Shown piece after piece: positions 25,030 through 33,538 of a DNA stretch of 53,623 bases. The translations under genes were made by a program, and so were the position numbers. The stretch is from Promethearchaeota archaeon. GTDB taxonomy: Archaea > Asgardarchaeota > Lokiarchaeia > Sigyniarchaeales > SOKP01. Below the pieces are notes generated by a model. It ran no database searches. It saw only the letters and a list, made by a program, of their open reading frames with translations, and was not told where the DNA came from. The stretch is from positions 1-53,623 of the forward strand of contig SDNY01000007.1 of the NCBI GenBank assembly GCA_004524535.1, read 5' to 3'. Positions within the stretch are counted from its first letter, which is position 1. The number at the start of each line of letters is the position of its first letter.

Positions 25030-26445
25030 ATGGAAATTGAGAAAAAAATTCCAATTCATCTTGGATTATTTGGCCATATTGATTGTGGTAAAACGGCTAT
25101 TGCTGCGGTTTTAAGCGAATTTATATCAACTGCAGGTATTGATGCACATCCACAAAGCAAAGAAAGAGGCATTACTATTGATTTGGGATTTACGAGCTTT
25201 ATACTCGATAATTATCTGGTAACTTTAGTAGATGGTCCTGGACATGCTGATTTGATTAAAATAAGCGCTTCTTCTATAGAGATAATAGATTGTGCGTTAT
25301 TAGTTATTGATATAAATAAAGGTCCTCAAGTTCAAACTGGAGAACATTTAATCATGATTGAGGCGCTTAATATAAAAAAGATAATCGTAATTCTCAACAA
25401 AATAGATTTATTTAAGAGGCCCCTTGATGAAGAAATTAAGAAAATCAAAAAATTTTTTGAATCCACCTCTTTTGGAGCAAATATACCGATTTACACCGTT
25501 TCTGCTAAGAATAAAGAAGGATTTGAAAAATTAAAAAATGGTATTTTAAAAACAATTGAAACTTTAGATATTAAAAGAGATCTTGAGGGGGATTTAGTAA
25601 TTCCTATTGATCACCATTTTTCAATCAAAGGAATGGGGGCAGTTATCACAGGGACTATATTAAAAGGAAAATTAACTTTGAATCAATTTTTAGAATTGTT
25701 ACCTGTAAATACTTCAGGAAGAGTTAAAAATATTCAAGTTTTTCATCAGAATGTTGAATCTGCTAAAGCAGGTGATCGAGTTGGTATCAATGTAAAAAAT
25801 ATCGATATCAACAAGGTTTATCGGGGGTGTTATGCTACAAATAATAAAAATGCGTTTGAATATTGCGATATTATAGAAGTAAAAGTCAATAATAATAATT
25901 TATTTAAACCTGAAACCCGTTTTGGTACTCAAGTCCATGTTACAATAGGAATGGTAACTGTTGTAGGAAATATTTATCCTTATTACGAACTGGAGGGTAA
26001 AAGAGTTAAAACTACAGCATCAAGCAATAATAAAGGATTTAAAGCTATTTTATGGTTAAAGGAAAGAGTTTTAATTAGAAAAGAAAAAGCAATTATGCTT
26101 ATTAGTCGATTAGATTTACCGCCGACCACTCTTAGAATAATAGGTTCAGCAGAAATAATAAAGATTCATACTGAACCTCCTTTATTTTACAAATACAAAA
26201 TAAAAAAAGGGCGAATCCAAAATCCTAATCATCCTCAAGGAATAGTATGTGAAGGTTTAGCCAAGAGCGTTGTCGGAGCAAAAAAAATTATTGGGAAAAA
26301 ATTGGAGGCCCCATTCACAAAGATTTTAAGCACTTTTGGAACCAAAGGAGCAGTAATTGTCGGAATTGAAAGCAAAGAGATAATATTAAAAAAAAGTGAG
26401 CCAGTTTTAAAAGAGTTAAGAAGTTTTCATTTAAAAAAGATTTAA
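25030..26445 (+). CDS. selB: Selenocysteine-specific elongation factor aSelB
   Basis: GTPase that carries Sec-tRNA(Sec) to UGA codons. The 471-aa protein has G1 GHIDCGKT (residues 15-22), switch II ERGITIDLGF near 43-52, G3 DGPGHADL, and G4 NKIDLF near 122. EF-Tu-like domains II and III follow (GMGAVITGTILKG near 200-212), with a C-terminal domain IV. GITIDLGF instead of the EF-Tu GITI..A pattern, and the length, are typical of archaeal SelB/eEFSec. Together with tRNA-Sec and SepSecS it shows that the organism makes selenoproteins. Start ATG 25030. Confidence 0.94.
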   Translation: MEIEKKIPIHLGLFGHIDCGKTAIAAVLSEFISTAGIDAHPQSKERGITIDLGFTSFILDNYLVTLVDGPGHADLIKISASSIEIIDCALLVIDINKGPQVQTGEHLIMIEALNIKKIIVILNKIDLFKRPLDEEIKKIKKFFESTSFGANIPIYTVSAKNKEGFEKLKNGILKTIETLDIKRDLEGDLVIPIDHHFSIKGMGAVITGTILKGKLTLNQFLELLPVNTSGRVKNIQVFHQNVESAKAGDRVGINVKNIDINKVYRGCYATNNKNAFEYCDIIEVKVNNNNLFKPETRFGTQVHVTIGMVTVVGNIYPYYELEGKRVKTTASSNNKGFKAILWLKERVLIRKEKAIMLISRLDLPPTTLRIIGSAEIIKIHTEPPLFYKYKIKKGRIQNPNHPQGIVCEGLAKSVVGAKKIIGKKLEAPFTKILSTFGTKGAVIVGIESKEIILKKSEPVLKELRSFHLKKI

Positions 26446-26485
26446 ATTTTCAGAAAATATAATAATCATAAGTGAGGTTGTAAAA

Positions 26486-26908
26486 ATGGCAAATATTGGA
26501 GAATCGGAATTTGAAATTAAACAAGAGACATTAGATGTACTGATGCGTTCATTAGAAACACTGGAGAGCAGTACTGATTTAGAAGGAACTGCAATTGTCT
26601 CTAAGACAGGATTAAGGGTTGCAAGTTCTGAGACAGCAGATGTAGTAGCGGATATTTATTCTGCTTCGCCAGCAACGTTAATTTCCCTTGCAGAAAAAAT
26701 AAGTGAAGGATTAAATCAAGGGGAATTAAAAGAAATCTTAATTAGAGGTAGTAGTGGATACACTATTATTTTAGTAGGCGATAAAGATACCGATTTTATG
26801 CTGTTTACCAACTGTAAGAAAGCCTTTAAGCTTGGGTATTACATTCATAAACTCAAAAAGTCTTTTGAGCTAATGGGGCCAATCCTAAAGCAAATTGCTC
26901 AAAAATAG
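26486..26908 (+). CDS. Roadblock/LC7 domain protein
   Basis: 140 aa. The roadblock fold is recognisable from LESSTDLEGTAIVSKTGLRV (residues about 28-47), then ISEGLNQGELKEILIRGSSG near 75-94 and the strand IILVGDKDTDFML. Family members (MglB, LAMTOR/dynein light chains) dimerise and regulate small Ras-like GTPases; they are numerous in Asgard archaea next to expanded GTPase families. It is 40 nt after selB with its own GAGGT near the start, possibly co-transcribed by accident. No GTPase partner is encoded in this window. Confidence 0.88.
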   Translation: MANIGESEFEIKQETLDVLMRSLETLESSTDLEGTAIVSKTGLRVASSETADVVADIYSASPATLISLAEKISEGLNQGELKEILIRGSSGYTIILVGDKDTDFMLFTNCKKAFKLGYYIHKLKKSFELMGPILKQIAQK

Positions 26909-26921
26909 TAATATAAAGTTT

Positions 26922-28772
26922 TTAAGATTCTTGAAATTCCCATCGAATTGTATCTCCATCTCGTAAGTAATGTCTATCGGCTCCATGACCTGGTTTTTCA
27001 CCATTAACTTCGTAAATCCAATCACCTTCAATACCATCAATTTCAGTAACCAATATTCCCCAGCCATAATCATCATATTTTATATCGCAGTATTTATCAA
27101 GCGCATCCAAAACAGTAGTTTTTCCTTTCGAAAGAGTAAAATCTTTCCAACTTTTTATGTTTCCATCTCCATAATCTACGATCAATGTAATATCTTCTAC
27201 AACTTCTAAAGCCGTTTCATTACTTGTCTCATCGATAGATCTTACGCCTGTATTAATCCAATAACTAAAAACTAACAATGAACTAAAACATATGGCACCA
27301 AAAATTCCAGTGAATAAATATTTTAACATTTTAGTATCTTTTTTCCATACTAATAAACCAAATGATACCGCAGCGCCACATCCAAGTAGTATAAATGGTA
27401 TTGTAAAATTAGAATATTCTTTTTCTTTCTTTTTTTCCTCGACATCAATATCATAAATAGTTTTAGTATAGGGATTAGGTGGTGGAATTGGATCTGATTC
27501 TTCATAATATAGTACTAATTCCATATCAAGTAAAAAATTGCCTGAAACGGCTCTCATCGCCATTAAGAGACCAGTGCGTTTATCATATGTTGTTATTGAA
27601 TAATTCTCGCCTCCCGTTTCAATAAAAATGAATTTAACTGTTAATCCTGTTTCTTCAATTGAAAAAAGAAGATAGTTTGATTGGTCTCCTGTTCCTTCAA
27701 GAGTTGCATTTTCCTTTAAAGATGTTAAATTTTTTGTAGGAATGAGAAATCCAGAACTAAAATTATTAAAACCAATGTGTAGATTAAGGGCTGCTTCAGT
27801 ATTAGATATATTATATAACGTAAAATTTGTTTTCAAATTACCAGTCTTATTTTCAATAAATGTAATATTTATCCATGGAATGGGATTTTCAAAAATACTG
27901 TTATCATTAATATCTTTCTCATGGTAGCCTGTAAAATTAACTCTTACTAAACCATTAATAGTTGTATTTACATTCCCTTTGAAATCACCTGACATATTAA
28001 ACCATTTAAAAGGCTCGCCATATTCCTTTACAGTGTAATTATAGGTTAAATCTAAATTAGAAGTAAAATTCAGCGAGGTTATTTCCATTTGAAAGGCAAA
28101 TAATGACGTTTTCGCCCAAACCAATAATCCACTATGTCGCTCGTAAATCATGTATGTCCTTTGAGTTCCATCAGTTTGTTCAAAGCTAAAATAGATAAAA
28201 TTATATGTTTCCTCGATTTTTACAATACCGTTAGCCCATAAACTAGAACTTTCAGCAATGGCCAACTCCTTCACTTTAGTCAAATTTTCTGTCGGAAGAA
28301 GAAAACCTGAATCAAAATTATTATATCCAATTCCTAAAGCATCAGCAGCTTCAGGATTAGAAACATTATATAAAGTTCTATTATTTACAAATGTAATATT
28401 TATATACGGTATAGGCTCAGGGAAGCATGATGGATCTTTTGGGTGCTTATCGTCAAATCCTGTAAAATTAACTAATATTTGACTTCCAGAACTAGAATTT
28501 ACATAATCCTTATTGCCATCAAAAGACCACCACCATAACGGTCCTTCAAATTGAGTCACATTGTATACATATGTGCCATTAAGATCTAAATCCTGATAAT
28601 AATCCTGAGGAATATCTGCAATTTTAAGTTTCGAGGTATCTTTAGTTTTAAAATTTAAAGTATTAGTACTTTCTCCTTCAGAATTATTGATTTGGATTGA
28701 GGAGTAAAAAATTATGGCTCCGATTGCCATAGTAAAGATGAATAAGCTTATCAATAATATCTTTTTATTCAA
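26922..28772 (-). CDS. Surface protein with DUF4430 domain
   Basis: 616 aa. The N-terminal hydrophobic segment (residues 5-25) acts as signal or anchor. Two related extracytoplasmic repeats of about 190 residues follow, each containing a PxPxINITFVNN/ENxT segment, YNISNxEAAxxLxIGxNNF and a GxLxxM/A strand. Two further membrane segments are near 458-478 and 484-505. The C-terminal DUF4430 domain is near 525-616 (GWGILVTEIDGIEGDWIYEV, HYLRDGDTIRWEF). DUF4430 resembles the C-terminal ligand-binding domain of cobalamin carriers. It is divergent from an ECF S component, the context seen for corrinoid uptake in bacteria. Many Asn-x-Thr/Ser sequons suggest N-glycosylation. Confidence 0.8.
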   Translation of the reverse strand: MNKKILLISLFIFTMAIGAIIFYSSIQINNSEGESTNTLNFKTKDTSKLKIADIPQDYYQDLDLNGTYVYNVTQFEGPLWWWSFDGNKDYVNSSSGSQILVNFTGFDDKHPKDPSCFPEPIPYINITFVNNRTLYNVSNPEAADALGIGYNNFDSGFLLPTENLTKVKELAIAESSSLWANGIVKIEETYNFIYFSFEQTDGTQRTYMIYERHSGLLVWAKTSLFAFQMEITSLNFTSNLDLTYNYTVKEYGEPFKWFNMSGDFKGNVNTTINGLVRVNFTGYHEKDINDNSIFENPIPWINITFIENKTGNLKTNFTLYNISNTEAALNLHIGFNNFSSGFLIPTKNLTSLKENATLEGTGDQSNYLLFSIEETGLTVKFIFIETGGENYSITTYDKRTGLLMAMRAVSGNFLLDMELVLYYEESDPIPPPNPYTKTIYDIDVEEKKKEKEYSNFTIPFILLGCGAAVSFGLLVWKKDTKMLKYLFTGIFGAICFSSLLVFSYWINTGVRSIDETSNETALEVVEDITLIVDYGDGNIKSWKDFTLSKGKTTVLDALDKYCDIKYDDYGWGILVTEIDGIEGDWIYEVNGEKPGHGADRHYLRDGDTIRWEFQES

Positions 28773-28804
28773 TTTTTTTTAGTCCTATTCTATTGTGATT
28801 AAAA

Positions 28805-28892
28805 AGCCAGAGCCTATAATTGATAAATTGCCTTCTCCAGGCTTATCCTATGATGGCAGGAAGCCCAGAGCCTCGCGGGAAACTTATCCTAT
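28805..28892. promoter_or_regulatory. Structured, repeated element between divergent uptake genes
   Basis: A GC-richer island in an AT-rich spacer. AGCCAGAGCCT (28805-28815) and AGCCCAGAGCCT (28862-28873) are near-identical, and each is followed by CTTATCCTAT (28842-28851 and 28883-28892). Between them is a hairpin 28840-28865: GGCT/AGCC and TCCT/AGGA with a 2-nt bulge and 8-nt loop. It could be a double operator or a small-molecule-sensing RNA. It does not match the cobalamin, TPP or other riboswitch consensus I know. Confidence 0.55.
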
Positions 28893-28978
28893 ATATTTTT
28901 AAATTAAAAAATATTAGATATATTAAAAATGTTTTGGTATTAAAAACTAATACAAAACAATTATAAGGTTGGAGTGTC

Positions 28979-29617
28979 ATGGAAGTAAGGTCTGAAGAAA
29001 AATCTGATGATGTTATTACAAAAGAAGGTGAAAAATTGAGTCAAACAGTATGGCTCGAGAGAAAATCTTTCCGAGTTGCATTACTCGGAATTTTTACTGC
29101 GTTAGCAGTCGTTTTAGGGTATGCGTTGGTGTTTATTCCTAACATTGAATTATTTACTTTAATGATCTTTCTTGCAGGATTTATTATGGGAAAAAGGGAT
29201 GGAGCGATTATTGGTTTAATGAGCTCATTTATATTTGTATTTTTTAATCCTTATGGAGTTTCTCCTTTACCGCTTTTTGCTTATCAATTAGTTCATTATA
29301 CTTTAATAGGATTTTTAGGAGGAATAATGTGTAATTTCTTGGGTAAGAAAAAATCTTTTAAACCAGAGGAAGATTTATATGTTCTTCCTGTTTTAATAAT
29401 ATTCGCAATCACAGGGGCACTTATTACATTCACATATGACGTTATATCTACATTGATAGGGGCTTTGGTGATTTACGGAACATTAGACTCGTTTTGGCCC
29501 ATTTATATAATTGGATTGCCATTCACTACAATCCATCTAATTGGAAATACGCTTGGATTTATTTTTATTTTACCCATGTTAATCCAATTGATATATAAAA
29601 TACTCGATATATCATAA
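28979..29617 (+). CDS. ECF transporter substrate-binding (S) component
   Basis: 212 aa with a charged cytoplasmic N-terminus (residues 1-30), then about six hydrophobic helices. Helix 1 contains ALLGIFTALAVVLGYAL, similar to the Ala-rich S-component motif that contacts the T component. GFIMGKRDGAIIGLMSS and the region around FNPYGVSPLPLF follow the vitamin-type S-component layout. Energising subunits (EcfA/T) are not in the window. Substrate is unknown; the DUF4430 neighbour makes a corrinoid possible. GGAGTG lies 4 nt before ATG 28979. Confidence 0.82.
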   Translation: MEVRSEEKSDDVITKEGEKLSQTVWLERKSFRVALLGIFTALAVVLGYALVFIPNIELFTLMIFLAGFIMGKRDGAIIGLMSSFIFVFFNPYGVSPLPLFAYQLVHYTLIGFLGGIMCNFLGKKKSFKPEEDLYVLPVLIIFAITGALITFTYDVISTLIGALVIYGTLDSFWPIYIIGLPFTTIHLIGNTLGFIFILPMLIQLIYKILDIS

Positions 29618-29675
29618 ATTTCAATTAAAATCGAAATATATAAACATTAATGAAGTGAAATTTTTTAAATTTTAA

Positions 29676-30140
29676 TCATTTCGATTCAGAAAGAAGCGTA
29701 ACTTTACCACCAGCAGCTTCTATTTTTTCAATTGCCCTTTTAGAGGCTTTATTTACGGATACGTTAATTTTTTTGTTAATTTGACCGCGACCTAATAATT
29801 TTTGGATATTAATCTCGTTTAAATTTATGGTATAGGTATCAGCTGATTTTTTAGCTATATTTTCAATGCTATAATCTAGATCTTTAACATTAATAGCATT
29901 TACTTTGGAAAGACGGACCATATCCTGAGGTCTCTTAAAGCCTGTTTTTCCCATAATCCAATCTGGGTCTGGAAATCCTAGCTCTTTCTGTTTTAAGTAG
30001 AAAGATCTTTTACTTTTTTTCCATTGGGTTGTTTTACCTCTCCCTGCGCGTTGACCTGTTTTTCTATGTTGTCCTACTCTTCCATAGCCACATGTACGAG
30101 TGCCTCTCATTTTTTGAATTTTTTTGGGATATTTTCTCAT
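29676..30140 (-). CDS. rpl15: Ribosomal protein uL15
   Basis: Large-subunit protein of 154 aa, last gene of the big ribosomal operon. It starts MRKYPKKIQKMRGTRTCGYG with the Gly/Arg/Lys-rich RNA-binding N-terminal arm (GQRAGRGKTT), contains GFKRPQDM, and ends in the globular L15 fold around ASKRAIEKIEAAGGKVTLL. It is 18 nt after L30. In most archaea secY follows; here the transcript ends instead, and secY sits elsewhere (2923). Confidence 0.95.
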   Translation of the reverse strand: MRKYPKKIQKMRGTRTCGYGRVGQHRKTGQRAGRGKTTQWKKSKRSFYLKQKELGFPDPDWIMGKTGFKRPQDMVRLSKVNAINVKDLDYSIENIAKKSADTYTINLNEINIQKLLGRGQINKKINVSVNKASKRAIEKIEAAGGKVTLLSESK

Positions 30141-30158
30141 AGTTCCTCACTTTCTTAA

Positions 30159-30695
30159 TTACAACATTTTGTGAATTAATACATTAATATATTCTCCCAC
30201 ATTTCCAAGAATTCCCCCTTCAGCGTAATGCTTTTTAATTGAACCCCTGTAACCTTTTCTTGGTGGATGTAATCTAAAAACAGGTTTAAGTTTATACACA
30301 AATTTTTCATTATATTGTATTTTTCCGTTCAATAAAGCTTTAGAAAAATCTTTTATATTTTTATATTCGGTTAAATTTTTAATATATTCATCTGTGAGTG
30401 GTTTATTTCCTACAACTCTTCCTCTTACTCTCAATAATCTTACTAAAGTTTTCTCGTCAATTTCTCCATAAGCAATGTAATCTTTACATTTATTTAACAT
30501 TCCATTATAACTTTTTCCAGCCCATATCAGGACTCCGTGGTTTACTTTATGCATTCTGAGCATTTTTAACGTATCCGAGATCTTTCTTTTCATACCTGGA
30601 GCACCTCTTATCCGAATAGCGAAAATAAGGTTAGGTGCGAATTCAATTTTTTCCTTGGACGTTAATTTTTTTTTTGCCATAGACATTTCAACCAC
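30159..30695 (-). CDS. rpl30: Ribosomal protein uL30
   Basis: 178 aa, of the long archaeal/eukaryotic (L7) type. It has FAIRIRGAPGMKRKISDTLKM near residues 26-46, then LRMHKVNHGVLIWA, and a C-terminal KPVFRLHPPRKGYRGSIKKH segment typical of archaeal L30. Alternative starts at M4 and M6 are possible because the first ATG is only 4 nt from S5. Order S5-L30-L15 is conserved. Confidence 0.94.
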   Translation of the reverse strand: MVEMSMAKKKLTSKEKIEFAPNLIFAIRIRGAPGMKRKISDTLKMLRMHKVNHGVLIWAGKSYNGMLNKCKDYIAYGEIDEKTLVRLLRVRGRVVGNKPLTDEYIKNLTEYKNIKDFSKALLNGKIQYNEKFVYKLKPVFRLHPPRKGYRGSIKKHYAEGGILGNVGEYINVLIHKML

Positions 30696-30699
30696 TCAA

Positions 30700-31344
30700 T
30701 TAGATGTTAAAATTAAATTTATGAGCATTTTTAAGTGCGTCAAAAGTAGCTTTTACTAGGTTTTCGCTAGTTCGAGTATCTCCAAAAGTTTTGCTCCAGA
30801 TATCTTCAATACCGCATAACTTTAAGACTTGTTTAACTTTATCTGCACATGCTAATCCTACTCCCGCCGGAGCAGGAATAAGTTGAATCCTAACGCTTCC
30901 ACATTTTCCATTAACTCTAAATGGTATAGTGTGACTTCCATCACATCCACATTCTTTGCTGCCACAACCTGTTAAAATTGGAACTACAGAAAGTTTTGCT
31001 TTATCTATTGCTTTTCTGATTGCTGGTCCTACTTCTCTACTTTTTGCTGCGCCAACACCCAAAAAGCCATCAGAACCCACGAGTACAACAGCTTTAAATC
31101 TAGATCTTTGTCCAGATGCTGTCATTTTTTGAATCATTTTTATTGTCACTACGTCTTCACGAAGTTGTGGTAATAATATATCGATAATTTCTTTCTCTTT
31201 AACCACTAAGTTATTTTGGAAAATTCTTTTTAGGTCTATTAGACCTTCTTTTACTAATTCACCAAGCTTCGTCTTTGGAATCCACAATTCTTCCTCTCTT
31301 ATTCGACTCATCTTTATCATTATGGAATTAAGCGTTATTTTCAA
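30700..31344 (-). CDS. rps5: Ribosomal protein uS5
   Basis: Small-subunit protein at the mRNA entry. It has an archaeal insertion with a CGSKECGCDGSH cysteine cluster, the double-stranded RNA-binding segment ASGQRSRFKAVVLVGSDGFLG and the C-terminal GVGLACADKVKQVLKLCGI. The open frame begins at 31344, overlapping the L18 stop (31328). The true start is probably one of the internal ATGs at 31320 or 31311, the latter giving the usual-looking MSRIREEELWIPKTKLG. Mature length is then about 203-206 aa. Confidence 0.93.
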   Translation of the reverse strand: MKITLNSIMIKMSRIREEELWIPKTKLGELVKEGLIDLKRIFQNNLVVKEKEIIDILLPQLREDVVTIKMIQKMTASGQRSRFKAVVLVGSDGFLGVGAAKSREVGPAIRKAIDKAKLSVVPILTGCGSKECGCDGSHTIPFRVNGKCGSVRIQLIPAPAGVGLACADKVKQVLKLCGIEDIWSKTFGDTRTSENLVKATFDALKNAHKFNFNI

Positions 31345-31924
31345 TCATATTTAAAGTATTTGAAAAGATTTGATTTAATTTTGAAGGATCAATTTTCTTT
31401 TTATTCAAGTATCCCGAGAAAACTTGATTGTATCTTTCTGGCTCGTTTTCTTTTAATAATTTTGCGTAATTTTCAATATGAGAACCATTTATTCTTTCTT
31501 CTAAACTATCTGGGAAAAATTCTTCGCTATGAGGAATATTAATACCTGCTTTCAAAACTCCTTTAATAGCAGCAAGAACACGATTTTTATGATAAAATAT
31601 TCCCAGATCAAGTATGGCAGATTCGATTTTTGCTTTTTTTGCTCTTACACCTGCTAAATAACCTGTTAAATATGCCGCTGGAATATTGCCAGTATTGGCA
31701 TTAAATCCAAATTTTAGAGATAACTCCTTGGAAAAAGTGGAGATTAATACTTTATCCCCACCCCTTTTAGATTGAATAAATTGAATTCTGATATGATTAT
31801 TAGAGGCTCTGATAACCAATCTCAACTCTTTTGATTTTAATAATTTTAATCTTTTATGGTAATTTGTTTTGCCTTGTTCCCGTCTTCTAAAGGGTCTTCT
31901 ATATCGTGGACCGCCGTGAGCCAT
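31328..31924 (-). CDS. rpl18: Ribosomal protein uL18
   Basis: 5S-rRNA-binding protein, 198 aa, archaeal/eukaryotic L5-type length. It starts MAHGGPRYRRPFRRREQGKT, with YHKRLKLLKSKELRLVIRAS and NIPAAYLTGYLAGVRAKK following, then ILDLGIFYHKNRVLAAIKG and the acidic-basic C-terminal extension containing HSEEFFPDSLEERINGSHIE. It is one base downstream of L19e and overlaps the longest S5 frame. Confidence 0.95.
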   Translation of the reverse strand: MAHGGPRYRRPFRRREQGKTNYHKRLKLLKSKELRLVIRASNNHIRIQFIQSKRGGDKVLISTFSKELSLKFGFNANTGNIPAAYLTGYLAGVRAKKAKIESAILDLGIFYHKNRVLAAIKGVLKAGINIPHSEEFFPDSLEERINGSHIENYAKLLKENEPERYNQVFSGYLNKKKIDPSKLNQIFSNTLNMIENNA

Positions 31925-31925
31925 T

Positions 31926-32381
31926 TTATCTCCCTCTTCTCAATAATTCTTTGTCTTTAATATAACGATTTAATTGAGACACGCTATTAAACATGCCACC
32001 TTTAGCATTTTTATACAATTTTCTATAAGTGGTTATCGTTATCAATTTTCGATCTCTTAGTTTCTTTAAATGAGACCTAATTGGTCTGATTCTTCGAATC
32101 CAAGCTCTTTTTTTAGGAAAACGAGCATTTTTGGTTCCTTTTCTTTTTCCGAACCCTCTTCCTCTTCCTTTTATCTTTCTTTGATGCCGAATTTTTTTTC
32201 TATAATTTGAAATCCCTTTTTTATAGGCTTTTTGAATAATTCCCTCTTTAATTAGGTTACGAATATCCTCCCTTGTGATAGCCATAGCTATCTCATCCCC
32301 GAGGTATGGATCAAAATAGACTCGATTTACACCACACTTTAATATATCCGCTGCCATTCTCCTCTGAGCACTTAAATTCAT
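31926..32381 (-). CDS. rpl19e: Ribosomal protein eL19
   Basis: 151 aa, strongly basic. The N-terminus MNLSAQRRMAADILKCGVNR is diagnostic, followed by DIRNLIKEGIIQKAYKKGIS, the rRNA-binding KGRGRGFGKRKGTKNARFPK, and RIRPIRSHLKKLRDRKLIT. Length equals typical archaeal L19e. It lies between L32e and L18 as in most archaea. Confidence 0.95.
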   Translation of the reverse strand: MNLSAQRRMAADILKCGVNRVYFDPYLGDEIAMAITREDIRNLIKEGIIQKAYKKGISNYRKKIRHQRKIKGRGRGFGKRKGTKNARFPKKRAWIRRIRPIRSHLKKLRDRKLITITTYRKLYKNAKGGMFNSVSQLNRYIKDKELLRRGR

Positions 32382-32411
32382 TTTGTCATCACTCTATTTT
32401 TAATAAATTTT

Positions 32412-32912
32412 TTATTCGTCTAAATCGAGATCTTCCTCATCAAGGAAATCTTCATCTTCTAATTCTTCTTCATCAAGAAAGTCTTCATCTTCGAGCATAG
32501 CTTCAAATTCATCCATTTCCTTTTGAGAAATGCCAAGATTAAGAATCAGAAAATTTCTTTTCTGAGCGTAATCTATTAAATCTAATCGTTTTTTTGACCC
32601 TAACCTACCAGAAATCTTTATAGCATGTTTATTAGGCCTTAAATTTAACGTCTCTATATCGTATTTATTATTTATTCTAACTTCTTGGTATCCAGATGGA
32701 TGTAAACCTCGTATTTTTTTAGGACTTCTATATCCAACTGAAGGAGATTTTACGCCTGATTTGGTCTTTTTTCGTGTTTGTGAATCTATACCTCTTGCTT
32801 TTCTCCACGAATCCTTAACTCTATCATATCGCCATGATTCAACTCGTCTAAATGAGGGGCGTTTTTTCTTCATCCGTTTTCGAATCTCCAATAATCTCTC
32901 TTCTTCTGACAT
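32412..32912 (-). CDS. rpl32e: Ribosomal protein eL32 with an acidic repeat tail
   Basis: 166 aa. The L32e core is residues about 8-132, with KRPSFRRVESWRYDRVKDSW, GVKSPSVGYRSPKKIRGLHP and NKYDIETLNLRPNKHAIKIS. It is followed by an unusual acidic tail in which EDEDFLDEEE is repeated and then decays into LDEEDLDLDE. The core is normal; the tail (about 30 residues) is not part of the usual family. Similar acidic extensions occur on S3 and S19 in this operon. Confidence 0.93.
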   Translation of the reverse strand: MSEEERLLEIRKRMKKKRPSFRRVESWRYDRVKDSWRKARGIDSQTRKKTKSGVKSPSVGYRSPKKIRGLHPSGYQEVRINNKYDIETLNLRPNKHAIKISGRLGSKKRLDLIDYAQKRNFLILNLGISQKEMDEFEAMLEDEDFLDEEELEDEDFLDEEDLDLDE

Positions 32913-32933
32913 ATTTATTCCCTTTATTATAAT

Positions 32934-33515
32934 TTACTTAATTTGCCATATTATTTCATTTCCAATTTGCTTCTTATACAAATAAACCCCGTCCTGAAAT
33001 ACTCTTGGATCTTTTTTACGAATTTTGCAACATCTTTTTAAATTAGCTGCCGTTTGGCCTAGAGATTCTCGGTCAGGCCCCTCAAGGATGATATCATCCT
33101 CTTCGACTTTTATTTTTACATTTTTTTCTATTTTTGCTTTTCTTGGTGCTCTTTCTCCTAAAAAATTTTCTACAAATAATATTTGAGCTCTTTCATCAGC
33201 CCGAACAGTAAACGGGAAATGAGAGTAACAAACTTTTGATACATACTTATACGGAGTCTGCACACCAACAATTAAATTGTGAATAATATTCATGATTGTT
33301 TTTGCCAAGGCAACAGTTTTGTTTTTTGGAAAATGTGAACTGAATATGATTTTATTTTTTTCAATTGATATCTTTATACCTCTAGCATGCGAAAAATCTT
33401 TAGAAATTGGTCCTCCATTAGGTCCTTTTACTATAATTAAATTATCCCCTTTAATTTCAACATCTACTCCCTCAGGAATCTCCAGTGTTTCACTAAAATA
33501 GGCAATTTTTACCAT
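32934..33515 (-). CDS. rpl6: Ribosomal protein uL6
   Basis: 193 aa. Two tandem L6 folds: the first runs from VKIAYFSETLEIPEGVDVEI to VGVQTPYKYVSKVCYSHFPF, the second includes VEEDDIILEGPDRESLGQTA and the C-terminal RCCKIRKKDPRVFQDGVYLY. This is the standard archaeal L6 form. It is located between S8 and L32e. Confidence 0.95.
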   Translation of the reverse strand: MVKIAYFSETLEIPEGVDVEIKGDNLIIVKGPNGGPISKDFSHARGIKISIEKNKIIFSSHFPKNKTVALAKTIMNIIHNLIVGVQTPYKYVSKVCYSHFPFTVRADERAQILFVENFLGERAPRKAKIEKNVKIKVEEDDIILEGPDRESLGQTAANLKRCCKIRKKDPRVFQDGVYLYKKQIGNEIIWQIK

Positions 33516-33538
33516 TTTTCCTTAACACAATAATTTAT

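Noticed and set aside
28805-28892. Known cobalamin or TPP riboswitch
   Set aside because: None of the conserved boxes of these classes can be placed in order on either strand; only general GC-rich similarity exists.
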